From DATFES01 sp035457725 (GTDB taxonomy: Bacteria > Pseudomonadota > Alphaproteobacteria > CACIAM-22H2), in NCBI GenBank assembly GCA_035457725.1, contig DATIBC010000028.1, forward strand, positions 1 through 64,000: a stretch of DNA of 64,000 nt. The letters run 5' to 3'. Made by a program: the position numbers and the translations under genes. The notes under the pieces were generated by a model, which saw only the letters and a list, made by a program, of their open reading frames with translations, searched no databases and was not told the DNA's origin. This document shows positions 52,666 through 61,810 of this stretch, piece after piece; positions within the stretch are counted from its first letter, which is position 1; each line of letters starts with the position of its first letter.

Positions 52666-55427
52666 TGCCGACGCTCGCCGCGCTTGCGTTCATTTCGCCG
52701 TGGTGGCTGCTGGCGCTCGCGGCTCTGCCGATCCTTTACTGGCTGTTGCGCGTCACGCCGCCGGCGCCGCGGCTAACTCGCTTTCCGGCGATTCGCCTGC
52801 TTTTTGCCCTCAAGCCGAAAGAGGAGACACCGGCGCAGACGCCGTGGTGGCTACTTGTTTTGCGCCTGCTCATCGCCACGCTGATCATTCTCGCGCTGGC
52901 CCATCCGCTGTTGAATCCGGGCACGCGGCTCGAGCGGCCGGGGCCGCTAATGTTGGTAATCGACGACGGCTGGACTTCGGCGCGCAACTGGACGGCGCGC
53001 CAGAATACGCTCGCCTCGCTGCTCGATCGAGCCGAACGCGATCAACGCGCCGTGATGCTGCTGACGACGGCTCCGCAGCTCGGCGGTGAGCCGCCGCGCA
53101 CCAGCCGCTTGATGCGCGCTGCCGATGCCCGCAGCGCCGCAGCGGCCATCGAACCCAAACCTTGGCCAGTCGACCGCAACGCGGCGCGCGAGGCGCTCGG
53201 TTCCGCCGAGATCACCGACGACGCTAACGTCGTTTATCTCGCCGACGGGCTCGATGACGGGCGCCTCAGGCCGCTGATCGAGGGCCTGCAGCGCGTGGGG
53301 CCGGTCGACGTCGTGCGCGAGGATGCCGGCGAACTGCCGCGCCTGTTGTTGCCCCCGGCCGCCGAAGCGGCCGGATTGGCGATCACCGCGACGCGATTCG
53401 CCGCCGGCCCGCCGGTCGTGTCGTCGTTGCGCGCCCTCGCCGATGACGGGCGACTACTGGGGCGCGAGGAGCTGCGCTGGCCCGAGAACGGCCGTGAGGC
53501 GAAGGCGCGTGTCGAGCTGCCGATCGAGCTGCGCAATCGCCTGGCGCGGCTCGAAATCGAGGGCGAGGCGTCGGCCGGCGCGGTTGTGCTTCTTGACGAG
53601 CGTTGGCGCCGCCGACCGGTCGGGCTGGTCGCCGCCGGGTCGCTCGAAAAGCGCCAGCCGCTGCTTGCCGACATCTTCTATCTGGAGCGCGCCTTGACGC
53701 CCTTCGTCGATTTGCGTTTCGGCGCCGTCGCCGAGCTGCTGCAGCGCGGGCTCGCTGTCTTGGTGCTGGCCGATATCGGCCGGCTCAGCGACGCGGAATA
53801 CGCCGCCATCGACCCATGGGTACGCAAAGGCGGCGTCTTGGTCCGCTTCGCCGGCCCGCGCAGCGCGCAGGGCACCGACGACCTGGTGCCCGTGCCGCTG
53901 CGAACCGGCGGCGACCGCGCGTATGGCGGAGCGATGTCGTGGGAGCAGCCAGTGGCGCTGCAACCGTTCGAGCCGAACAGCCTGTTCGCCGGCCTGACCG
54001 TTCCTGAAGATGTTCGTGTATCGCGACAGATTCTCGCCGAGCCCAGCCTCGACTTGTCGCAGCGGACATGGGCACGGCTCGCCGACGGGACGCCGTTGGT
54101 CACCGCCGACCGTCGTGGCGACGGTTGGCTGGTGATGATGCACACCACCGCCAACCCGGAATGGTCGTCGCTGCCGCTTTCGGGGCTATTCGTCGAGATG
54201 CTGCGTCGTCTGGTCGGGCTGTCGCAGGGCGTGGCCGGCGATCCATCCGAAGCGGTTTTGCCACCGTTCGCCGCTCTCGACGGCTTCGGACGTTTGCAGG
54301 CGCCGCCGCCGGCCGCAGTCGGCATCGAGGGCGCACGTCTCGCCGAGACCCCGGTCGGCCCGCGCCATCCGCCCGGCTATTATGGCAGCGAGACCACGCG
54401 ACGGACGCTCAATCTGTCGGCCGCGCTGCTCGGCCCGCAGGCGCCGCTGCCCAAGCCGATCGCCGAACTGCCCAGCGGCGTCGTCGAAAGTTACTATCTC
54501 GGTGCGCGCGAATTCGACTTCAAGCCGTGGCTGCTGGCTGCCGCGCTGGCGCTCGGCCTGATCGATTTGGTGATCGCGTTGGCTTTGCGCGGCATCATCG
54601 GACGACTGGCATCGCGTTCGGCCACCGCGGCATTGGCGCTGATGCTTGCCTTCGGCGCGCCGGGCGCGGCGCCGGCGCAGCAGACGCCGCTCGGCCAAGC
54701 GGCGGCGGCGCAAGACGACGATACCGCGCGCGCCTCGACGCTGACGACGCGATTCGCTTTCGTGCGCACCAATTCCGCCGAGATCGACGACATAACGGCC
54801 GCAGGACTTACCGGCCTTGGGCAAGTCCTCTCGAAGCGTACGACCATCGACCCGGCGCCGCCGGTCGGTGTCGACGTCGAACACGACGAGCTGGCGTTCT
54901 ACCCGCTGCTCTACTGGCCGGTGTTGCCCGATGCGCCGCGCCCCTCGGCCGGCGCGCTGGCCCGGGTGGCGCAGTTTCTGCGTCAAGGCGGAATGATCGT
55001 CTTCGACACCCGCGACGCCGGCGGCGCGGGAAGCGCGACACAGGCTGGCGCGCGGCTGCGCGAGATTCTTCGTCCCCTCAATCTGCCGGCGCTGACTCCG
55101 ATCCCGGCCGATCACGTATTGACCAAGTCGTTTTACCTGCTGAGCGATTTCCCCGGCCGCTGGGCCGGGGCGCCGGTGTGGGTCGAACAAGCCGACGACC
55201 GCATCAACGACGGGGTATCCTCGGTGATTATCGGCGCCCACGACTGGGTGGCGGCTTGGGCGAATGATGGCGGCGGAAAACCGGTGTTCGCCGCGGTGCC
55301 CGGCGGCGAGGCGCAGCGCGAAATGGCGGTGCGATTCGGCGTCAACTTGGTGATGTACGCGCTCACCGGCAACTACAAAGCCGACCAGGTCCACGTCGAA
55401 GCGATCTTGGAAAGGCTCCGACGATGA
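52662..55427 (+). CDS. DUF4159 protein with BatA-type N-terminus
   Basis: A 921-residue membrane protein. The N-terminus (FISPWWLLALAALPILYWLLRVTPPAPR and the helix LLVLRLLIATLIILALAHPLL) is of the aerotolerance BatA type. A VWA-like domain follows, then two middle helices near residue 625-670, and a C-terminal DUF4159 domain starting near FAFVRTNSAEIDD with the segment GMIVFDTRDAGG. Just before this domain a second signal-peptide-like stretch occurs (ATAALALMLAFGAPGAAPAQQ), suggesting an ancient gene fusion. Start ATG 52662 overlaps the DUF58 stop. Confidence 0.88.
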   Translation: MMPTLAALAFISPWWLLALAALPILYWLLRVTPPAPRLTRFPAIRLLFALKPKEETPAQTPWWLLVLRLLIATLIILALAHPLLNPGTRLERPGPLMLVIDDGWTSARNWTARQNTLASLLDRAERDQRAVMLLTTAPQLGGEPPRTSRLMRAADARSAAAAIEPKPWPVDRNAAREALGSAEITDDANVVYLADGLDDGRLRPLIEGLQRVGPVDVVREDAGELPRLLLPPAAEAAGLAITATRFAAGPPVVSSLRALADDGRLLGREELRWPENGREAKARVELPIELRNRLARLEIEGEASAGAVVLLDERWRRRPVGLVAAGSLEKRQPLLADIFYLERALTPFVDLRFGAVAELLQRGLAVLVLADIGRLSDAEYAAIDPWVRKGGVLVRFAGPRSAQGTDDLVPVPLRTGGDRAYGGAMSWEQPVALQPFEPNSLFAGLTVPEDVRVSRQILAEPSLDLSQRTWARLADGTPLVTADRRGDGWLVMMHTTANPEWSSLPLSGLFVEMLRRLVGLSQGVAGDPSEAVLPPFAALDGFGRLQAPPPAAVGIEGARLAETPVGPRHPPGYYGSETTRRTLNLSAALLGPQAPLPKPIAELPSGVVESYYLGAREFDFKPWLLAAALALGLIDLVIALALRGIIGRLASRSATAALALMLAFGAPGAAPAQQTPLGQAAAAQDDDTARASTLTTRFAFVRTNSAEIDDITAAGLTGLGQVLSKRTTIDPAPPVGVDVEHDELAFYPLLYWPVLPDAPRPSAGALARVAQFLRQGGMIVFDTRDAGGAGSATQAGARLREILRPLNLPALTPIPADHVLTKSFYLLSDFPGRWAGAPVWVEQADDRINDGVSSVIIGAHDWVAAWANDGGGKPVFAAVPGGEAQREMAVRFGVNLVMYALTGNYKADQVHVEAILERLRR

Positions 55428-57508
55428 TCGGCGGCGACGTCACGCTGGCGCTGACGCCGCTGCTGCCGGCGGCACTTCTCGCCGTGCTCGCGGCGGCCGC
55501 GCTCGGCGTCTTGATCGTCGTCTGGTGGCGGCGCGCGCCGGGCGCGCTGTGGCGGACGCTCGCCATTGCGGGTGGGCTCGCGGCGCTACTCAATCCGACG
55601 GTGGTCATCGAACAGCGTCGACCGCTGAGCGACGTGGCGCTGGTCGTGATCGACGAATCGCGCAGCCAGACGATCGGCGAACGCCGCGCGCAGGTCGAGG
55701 CGGCGGTCGAGCATCTGCGCGCCCAATTTAAGCAGCAACGCGATCTCGAGGTGCGCGAGGTACGCGCCGCCGCGAGCGCCGAAGGGACCCGCCTGTTCGA
55801 GGCGATCGAGCGTGCGCTCGCCGACTTGCCGCGCGATCGGATCGCCGGCGTGGCGTTGATCACTGATGGCCAAGTGCACGACGTGCCGGCCGATGTTGCG
55901 CGCGCCAATCTACGGGGACCGGTACATGCGTTGCTCACCGGCAAGCGCGAGGAACGCGACCGCCGCCTGATCGTTGACCAGGCGCCGCGCTACGGCATCG
56001 TCGGCAAGCCGCTGACGCTCACATTGCGCATCGACGACGGAACGCCGGCCGCTGCGGGCGGGCCGCGCGAACTGGCGCGGGTCGACATCCGCCGCGACGG
56101 CGGCGAGCCGCAGACGGTGCGCCTCCCGGTGGGCGAGCCTCAACCGCTGGAGTTCACGCTCGAACATGGCGGCGAAACGGTGTTCGAGATGCAAGTCGAA
56201 CCCGGCACCGGCGAACTGACTTACGAGAACAACCGCGCCGTGGTCATCATCAATGGCGTGCGCGACCGCTTGCGCGTGCTGTTGGTCACCGGTGAGCCGC
56301 ACGCCGGCGAGCGCACTTGGCGCAGCCTGCTGAAATCCGACCCGGCGGTCGACCTCGTCCATTTCACGATTCTGCGGCCGCCCGAAGCGCAGGACTTCAC
56401 GCCGGTCAACGAATTGTCGTTGATCGCCTTTCCGGTGCGCGAGCTGTTCGAGGAGAAGCTGAATGAGTTCGACCTGATCATCTTCGACCGCTACCGTCGG
56501 CGCGACGTGCTGGCCTCGGTCTACCTCGAGAACATCGTCCGCTACGTGCGCGGCGGCGGCGCACTGCTGGTCGCCGCAGGTCCCAATTACGGCGCGCCGG
56601 GCAACCTGTTCAATTCGCCGTTGGGACAGATCCTGCCGGCAGCGCCGATGCCCGGCGACGTCGATCAGGGATTCAAGCCTTTGGTCACCGACATTGGTCG
56701 GCGCCATCCGGTGACCGCCGATATTCCCGGCGCCGAAGCGAAAGACCCGCCGTGGGGTCGCTGGTTCCGTCTCGTCGCCTCGCAAGCGCGTCGTGGCAAT
56801 GTTCTGATGGACGGACCTGACGGCCTGCCCCTGCTGCTGCTCGACCGCGTCGGCGATGGCCGCGTCGCGCAGTTCATGTCCGATCATATCTGGCTGTGGG
56901 CACGCGGCTACGAACGAGGCGGGCCGCAGGCCGAGTTGTTGCGGCGCATCGCACACTGGCTGATGAAGGAGCCGCAGCTCGAGGAAGAAGACCTCAAGGC
57001 TGCGGTCAAGGGAGCGCGCATCGAGATCGTCCGCAGGACGCTGGCCGATCGTCCGGGCGAGGTGACGGTTACCCGGCCCGACGGGAGTATCGAGACGCTG
57101 GCGCTCGAGACGGGGCGTGGCGGGCGCTGGACGGCCAACCTCGAGGCGCGCGAGCCCGGCCTCTACCATTTCACCGACGGAGCTCGGGTCGCGCTGGCGG
57201 CGGTAGGTGCGCTCAACCCAATCGAGATGGCCGATGTCCGCGCCACGGAAGAGCGCCTGAAGCCGGTCGTCGTCGCCTCGAGTGGCCGCATCCAATGGTT
57301 GGTCGACGGGCTCCCGGATGTCCGGCGCGTGTCGCCGGGCGGCGACGCCGGCGGACGCAGCCCGTCGGGTCGCAACTGGATCGGATTTCGCGCCAATCAC
57401 GATTATATCGTCACCGGCGTGACGCAGTTCCCGCTCCTGCCGGGCATCGCTGTATTCCTGCTGGCGCTCGGCATGCTCGTGCTGGCCTGGCGGCGGGAGG
57501 GGCGGTAA
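55424..57508 (+). CDS. Membrane protein with VWA/glutamine-amidotransferase-like domain
   Basis: A 694-residue membrane protein, last of the moxR run, starting at ATG 55424 with an ATGA overlap. Two N-terminal helices (LLPAALLAVLAAAALGVLIVVWW, LAIAGGLAALLNPTVVI) lead into a periplasmic VWA-like domain (VALVVIDESRSQTIGERRAQ) and a GATase1-like domain (LRVLLVTGEPHAGERTWRSLL, VRGGGALLVAAGPNYG). A C-terminal helix ends the protein (FPLLPGIAVFLLALGMLVLAW). Function of the complex is unknown; family knowledge suggests envelope stress or aerotolerance roles. Confidence 0.87.
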   Translation: MIGGDVTLALTPLLPAALLAVLAAAALGVLIVVWWRRAPGALWRTLAIAGGLAALLNPTVVIEQRRPLSDVALVVIDESRSQTIGERRAQVEAAVEHLRAQFKQQRDLEVREVRAAASAEGTRLFEAIERALADLPRDRIAGVALITDGQVHDVPADVARANLRGPVHALLTGKREERDRRLIVDQAPRYGIVGKPLTLTLRIDDGTPAAAGGPRELARVDIRRDGGEPQTVRLPVGEPQPLEFTLEHGGETVFEMQVEPGTGELTYENNRAVVIINGVRDRLRVLLVTGEPHAGERTWRSLLKSDPAVDLVHFTILRPPEAQDFTPVNELSLIAFPVRELFEEKLNEFDLIIFDRYRRRDVLASVYLENIVRYVRGGGALLVAAGPNYGAPGNLFNSPLGQILPAAPMPGDVDQGFKPLVTDIGRRHPVTADIPGAEAKDPPWGRWFRLVASQARRGNVLMDGPDGLPLLLLDRVGDGRVAQFMSDHIWLWARGYERGGPQAELLRRIAHWLMKEPQLEEEDLKAAVKGARIEIVRRTLADRPGEVTVTRPDGSIETLALETGRGGRWTANLEAREPGLYHFTDGARVALAAVGALNPIEMADVRATEERLKPVVVASSGRIQWLVDGLPDVRRVSPGGDAGGRSPSGRNWIGFRANHDYIVTGVTQFPLLPGIAVFLLALGMLVLAWRREGR

Positions 57509-57615
57509 CGATCGTCGGCGATACGCCTCGTGCTCCGACAAGTTCAGCGCGTGGCGTTTGGTTCTCGCCGCCTAGAACCGGTCGAAAGGCCAGACGGCGA
57601 GCAGGGAACGACTCG

Positions 57616-59013
57616 CTACTGCTGCAGGTTCGACTCGTCGCCAAGATAGCCGGCCCAGGCGAACCAATAGGCGACATGGCCGGCGACCCGCGGCAGCTTT
57701 TCGCCGGCCGGTCCGAGAAGGTTCTCCTCGCCGATCCGCCACGTCACGGCGCCGGACGTCAGCTCGTCGGCCGCGGCGCCGGCTTCGAAAACGCGTCCGT
57801 CGCGGCGATAGGCGCGCACCGTGCGCGTCGCCGCGTCGCCGACCAGCACGACATCGATCTGTCCGACCGTGTCGTTGAGCACCCGCTTGTAGCGAAACGT
57901 CTCGACCGGCCACGCCTTCTGTCCGCCGAAGGCACGGATGCCGAAGATATGGTCTTTCGCGCGGATGCGCCGATCGGCGACCGCGGCTGGAAACATCAGA
58001 TCGGGACTGGCGAAGTAGCGACTGTAAGGTTGTCCCGGCGTGTAGTCGCGGCTGTGCCCCGTCTCGAGCGACAGCACCTTGGTCGTGGGATTGGCGGCGA
58101 GCCAGTCCTTCCACGACGTGATGGCGACCGGCAGCATCTTGAGCTGGATACCGCTGCCGACCAGCGCGCCCACCACCGGCCGGCCGGTGAACTGGTTCCA
58201 GAGACTGTCGGTCTGACGGTCATACATCAATTTGTTGGAGCGATAGAGCAGGCCGGAGGAGCCGAACTCAAGCGGCGCCGCGAAACCCTCGACCCGGGTG
58301 TCGAAGAGGATTCCAGCGCCGCAAAGCGTGCAATAGGCGAGGGCCACCGGAACGCCGCCGACGACGTCGTTGAACATCTCGTGCCAGTCCAGCACGCGCA
58401 GTGGATAGGCGCGCGCATCGCCGTTGATGGCGACGCCGAAGACCAGCTCGTCTTGCGATAGATACGTCGCCTCGGAGGGGGCGATATGCTTGGGGTTGAC
58501 CAGGGCCGGGATGCCATCGACGGAGACGCCGCCCCAGACGATCTCCTCGTAGCGGATGTCGCGCGGCAGGTGCGGCCAGACGAAGCGCGTGAAATCGGAA
58601 TCGATGCGAGCGAACAATTCGTGCGCCAGGCGATGGAAACTCGCGTGCGGCATCACCTCGGGATGGCGCTCCTGCCATACCATCCACTCGAACCACCCAT
58701 TGGCATTCGCCTCGCCGGTGATCTGGCGCAGCGCGGCGTTGAGGTCGCTTTCCAGCAGCCGAACATAGCGAACGGCAAGAATCAAAATCGCCGCCGTGTC
58801 CGCTCGACCGAGCAATCGCAATCGCGCCAGCGCGGCTTGCGCTTCGGTCGGTCCGCCAAAGATGAGCGCCCGGCTGGCGTCGTAGATGACATGGTCGTCG
58901 CGCGTCCACGCCTCGGCCTTGGCGGCTGCAAGGGCCGACCCTCCGATGGCCAACCCGACGACGAGCATGATCGCGGCCAACCCGCCGCGTACCACGCGCC
59001 TACCCGCGAACAT
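57616..59013 (-). CDS. DUF3179-domain exported protein
   Basis: A 465-residue protein with a signal peptide (GGLAAIMLVVGLAIGGSALAAAKA) and a large DUF3179 domain in the second half: KHIAPSEATYLSQDELVFGVAINGDARAYPLRVLDWHEMFND, then VALAYCTLCGAGILFDTRV with two cysteines, and SSGLLYRSNKLMYDRQTDSLWNQFTG. The role of the family is unknown. ATG 59013 follows GGAGGGG at good spacing. It is divergent from the TauE/SafE gene. Confidence 0.88.
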   Translation of the reverse strand: MFAGRRVVRGGLAAIMLVVGLAIGGSALAAAKAEAWTRDDHVIYDASRALIFGGPTEAQAALARLRLLGRADTAAILILAVRYVRLLESDLNAALRQITGEANANGWFEWMVWQERHPEVMPHASFHRLAHELFARIDSDFTRFVWPHLPRDIRYEEIVWGGVSVDGIPALVNPKHIAPSEATYLSQDELVFGVAINGDARAYPLRVLDWHEMFNDVVGGVPVALAYCTLCGAGILFDTRVEGFAAPLEFGSSGLLYRSNKLMYDRQTDSLWNQFTGRPVVGALVGSGIQLKMLPVAITSWKDWLAANPTTKVLSLETGHSRDYTPGQPYSRYFASPDLMFPAAVADRRIRAKDHIFGIRAFGGQKAWPVETFRYKRVLNDTVGQIDVVLVGDAATRTVRAYRRDGRVFEAGAAADELTSGAVTWRIGEENLLGPAGEKLPRVAGHVAYWFAWAGYLGDESNLQQ

Positions 59014-59195
59014 TCGCGCCCCTCCATGCGATTTCGATCGTCGATTGTCCCGCATGCCGGAGAAAGCGCCACCGCTTTCGCTCGCGTTCACACGGATGTG
59101 ACGAAAACTGCGGCGATATCAGTCGCACAGAAACGAGTCGCCTCGCCCGCCGCCGATTGCCGCGCCGCGCCTTGCGCCGCTAGATTGGATTTTGC

Positions 59196-59939
59196 ATGGA
59201 TATCGACGCCGCCACGCTCGCCAGCGCCGTCTTTCTTTTCCTCGGCGGCGCCGTCAAGGGTGTGGCCGGCGTCGGCCTCCCGCTCGTGGCGCTGCCGCTA
59301 TTGACCACCGTGGTCAGCGTCAAGACCGCGGTCGGGCTGTTGGTCGTGCCGATCATCGCAACGAACTTTGCCCAGAGCTTCGAAGGCGGCCGCTTCGTGC
59401 CGACATTGCGGCGCTTTTGGCCGGTGATCGCCTGCCTCGTCGCGGTGATCGTCTTCGGCGTCAACGCGCTAGTATTGATCCCTGAACCCGTGCTTTACGC
59501 GGTGATGGGGGCGTCCATCATCGCCTTTCCGCTGGCGGCCCAGATCTGGCCGCATTTGCGCGTCGCGCCGGCGCACGAAGGCTGGGCCGGGCCGCTGGTC
59601 GGCGCGCTGGCCGGGCTGATCGGCGGAGCATCCAGCCTCTACGGCCCGCCGCTATTCCTATACCTGGGGGCGCTGCGGCTCCCCAAGGAAGAATTCGTGC
59701 CGGCGATCTCGATGCTGTTCCTGAGCGGCACGCTTGGGCTGACCATCGGAATGCTGTCGTTTCGTATTCTCGCCCCGGCCGACCTCGTCGCATCGCTCGC
59801 CGCGACCGTCCCCGTCTTTCTCGGACTTTGGTTGGGGCAAAAGGTCCGCCGCCGGCTGCCCCAGCGCCGCTTCGACCGTGTCCTGCTGATCCTCTATCTC
59901 ACGACAGGGCTTAGTCTTTTGGCCCGCGCGGCGGCTTGA
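59196..59939 (+). CDS. TauE/SafE-family sulfite exporter-like protein
   Basis: A 247-residue inner-membrane protein with about eight helices, of the TauE/SafE family that exports sulfite or organosulfur acids. Typical are FLFLGGAVKGVAGVGLPLVALPLLTTVVSVKTAVGLLVVP at the start and GPLVGALAGLIGGASSLYGPPLFLYLGALRLPKEEFV in the second half, the repeated family motif. Export substrate is not certain. The SauS-like gene 3.5 kb downstream releases sulfonates' neighbours in known pathways, which fits sulfite export but is only context. Confidence 0.88.
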   Translation: MDIDAATLASAVFLFLGGAVKGVAGVGLPLVALPLLTTVVSVKTAVGLLVVPIIATNFAQSFEGGRFVPTLRRFWPVIACLVAVIVFGVNALVLIPEPVLYAVMGASIIAFPLAAQIWPHLRVAPAHEGWAGPLVGALAGLIGGASSLYGPPLFLYLGALRLPKEEFVPAISMLFLSGTLGLTIGMLSFRILAPADLVASLAATVPVFLGLWLGQKVRRRLPQRRFDRVLLILYLTTGLSLLARAAA

Positions 59940-60082
59940 TTGGCCGCCCGCTTAGCGACCGATGACGCGCCGATACCGGCTGAACCGCCGTGACCGCTTG
60001 GGAGCGTACGCGTATTGGGATAGGGCGCTCCGCCACGGCGATTTCGGGCCTTCACTTTGAGCCGGCGACATATGCGCCGTGT

Positions 60083-61024
60083 TCACCGACTGGCGGCGCG
60101 GCGGCGCGGCGTCGAATCGCCGACCACGGATGCGTCGTCAACCGCACGCATCTCCTGTTTCAGCGCTTCGATCAGGAAATCGGCGAAGATCGATCTCGGA
60201 ACCTCGGCGTTCAGCACCGCGTAAGTCTTGAACGACGGGGCGTCTCGGATCGCAAGCACGCGAATACCCGGAATATCGTTCGAGGCCACGGAGAACTCAT
60301 CGAGCACCGCAACGCCAAGGTCGTTGGCGACCAAAGCGCACATCGTCTGCGCAAATCGCGCGCGAATCGACAGATCGAACGGCAGGCCGTTGTCGATGAA
60401 CGCCGAGGCAAGGATCCTGCCATAGGGATCCTTCGGTTCGATTCCGATCAGCGGGTACTTGAGCAATTCTGCGGCGGAAATCTCCTTGCGGGCCGCAAGA
60501 TCGTGCTGCCTCGGCACGATCGCGACCAGCTTGCCTACGCCGAGTTGGTGCGACACTAGCCCGGGATGATCGACCTTGTAGCTCATCGCGACGATTTCGC
60601 CCTTCTTGAGCAGAAGGTAGTCGATCGCTTCCTCGATCTTCAGCACGTTGATGCTCATCTTCAACTCGGGAAATTTTCGCCGGAGCTTCCGGACCGCGCG
60701 CGGCAAAACATGCTGCGATATGCTCGGCACTGAAGCGAACGCGAAATCGCTGGACGCCCCGCGTGAAAGCTTTCCGATCTCGAAATGCAGATTCTCGACC
60801 TTGATGAAGACTTCGTTGATCTGACTGAAAATGCCCTGGGCCTCGCTGGTCGGGAAAAACCGGCCATGCTGTCGCGAGAACAGCCGAACGCCCAACAGCT
60901 TCTCCGCGTGCTTCATCACCCGACTGACGCCGGGTGCGGACACCCCGAGCTGATCTGCCGCACCTCTGACGGTCCCCGCCAACATGATGGCGCGAATGAC
61001 CTCGATTTGACGCAACGTCAGCAC
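60083..61024 (-). CDS. LysR-family transcriptional regulator
   Basis: A 313-residue regulator with the winged helix-turn-helix LTLRQIEVIRAIMLAGTVRGAADQLGVSAPGVSRVMKHAEKLLGVRLFSR and a typical inducer-binding domain. The form resembles OccR/NocR-type catabolic regulators. It faces away from the HMGL-like remnant, the TIM-barrel gene and the SauS-like gene, with an AT-rich palindromic region between (61053-61110), the classical arrangement for a LysR gene that controls a divergent catabolic operon. The inducer is not known. Confidence 0.9.
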   Translation of the reverse strand: MLTLRQIEVIRAIMLAGTVRGAADQLGVSAPGVSRVMKHAEKLLGVRLFSRQHGRFFPTSEAQGIFSQINEVFIKVENLHFEIGKLSRGASSDFAFASVPSISQHVLPRAVRKLRRKFPELKMSINVLKIEEAIDYLLLKKGEIVAMSYKVDHPGLVSHQLGVGKLVAIVPRQHDLAARKEISAAELLKYPLIGIEPKDPYGRILASAFIDNGLPFDLSIRARFAQTMCALVANDLGVAVLDEFSVASNDIPGIRVLAIRDAPSFKTYAVLNAEVPRSIFADFLIEALKQEMRAVDDASVVGDSTPRRRAASR

Positions 61025-61059
61025 GTTTGCCCCACGAAGCTTGAGCTTACGACAAAAAT

Positions 61060-61103
61060 TAACATCATGGCACCAGAAACGTCCATCATGTTATTTGATG
61101 TTA
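61060..61103. promoter_or_regulatory. Candidate LysR binding region
   Basis: TAACATCA (61060-61067) and TGATGTTA (61096-61103) are perfect complements within an A/T-rich stretch between the LysR gene and the rightward genes. The inner CATCATG is also repeated. The size and the position between divergent genes fit a LysR regulatory site. Confidence 0.5.
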
Positions 61104-61177
61104 TTTTTGGCCACGATTAAGCTTCTCACCGAGTTCGATCCCCGTCACGGCCGCGGATCGTCCGATGTGAGCAGCGC

Positions 61178-61543
61178 ATGTTCGACTTCAGCGGCGTCGT
61201 GGTCCCGGAGGACCAGTTTTTGCGCCATGGCTTGCGGGTCGGACGGCGCGCGTTATCGGTCACCGAAAAGCTGAATTGCGTTCGGAGGCTAAGAGCCCGC
61301 GGCGTACGCCGTGTCTCGGCCGGTTCGCTCGTGCGCCCGACAAGGACGCCGCGAACGGCGAATCCGGCCGCGCTGTTTTCGCCCCCGACGCCGATGCCTG
61401 GTGTCATGTACACCGCCCTGACCCTCAACCCAGCCGACCTCCAACGCGCGAATGCGGCGTGTGTCAGGCGTCTTTCGGCATCGATCTCGGCAAGCAAAAC
61501 GGACGGCCGTGAGACCCTCGACAGGTCGATGACCGAAGCGCAG
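61178..61543 (+). pseudogene. Decayed hydroxymethylglutaryl-CoA lyase-like remnant
   Basis: The frame starting at ATG 61178 reads like a degraded HMG-CoA-lyase-type TIM barrel: RALSVTEKLNCVRRLRARGVRRVSAGSLVRP, then PGVMYTALTLNPADLQRAN and RETLDRSMTEA correspond to conserved blocks of the family. The catalytic GPRDGLQ is replaced by LRHGLR and the active-site Glu after the GVRR block reads Ala. Similarity fades after about 61543, although the frame stays open to 61810, where it abuts the next start codon. I read it as a pseudogene; 61544-61810 holds nothing else I recognise. Confidence 0.5.
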
Positions 61544-61810
61544 GAGCGGATGTGGCCGGCCTGGTCCAACCGCAGCTCGATCGCCGAGTCATCCGCGCCG
61601 TCGGCGACGTCGGGCGGCATGAAGACGATGCGCGCCGGCTGGGATTCGACGTCTTGGTGTCTCGCTTTCGATCCGGCGTTGACTGGGGCGCGCTCGGCGC
61701 GCTCGCGCGCTAACTGGAGACGGTACTCGGGACCCACCCTTCCCGGCCGCATGGCGCGTATCGGCCGAGCGGCGTGGCGTTATCGGCCATCGCAGGTCGG
61801 AGACTCCTAG

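Noticed and set aside
61126..61752. A 208-residue minus-strand frame opposite the HMGL-like remnant
   Set aside because: No family similarity is visible, and recognisable HMGL blocks are on the opposite strand.
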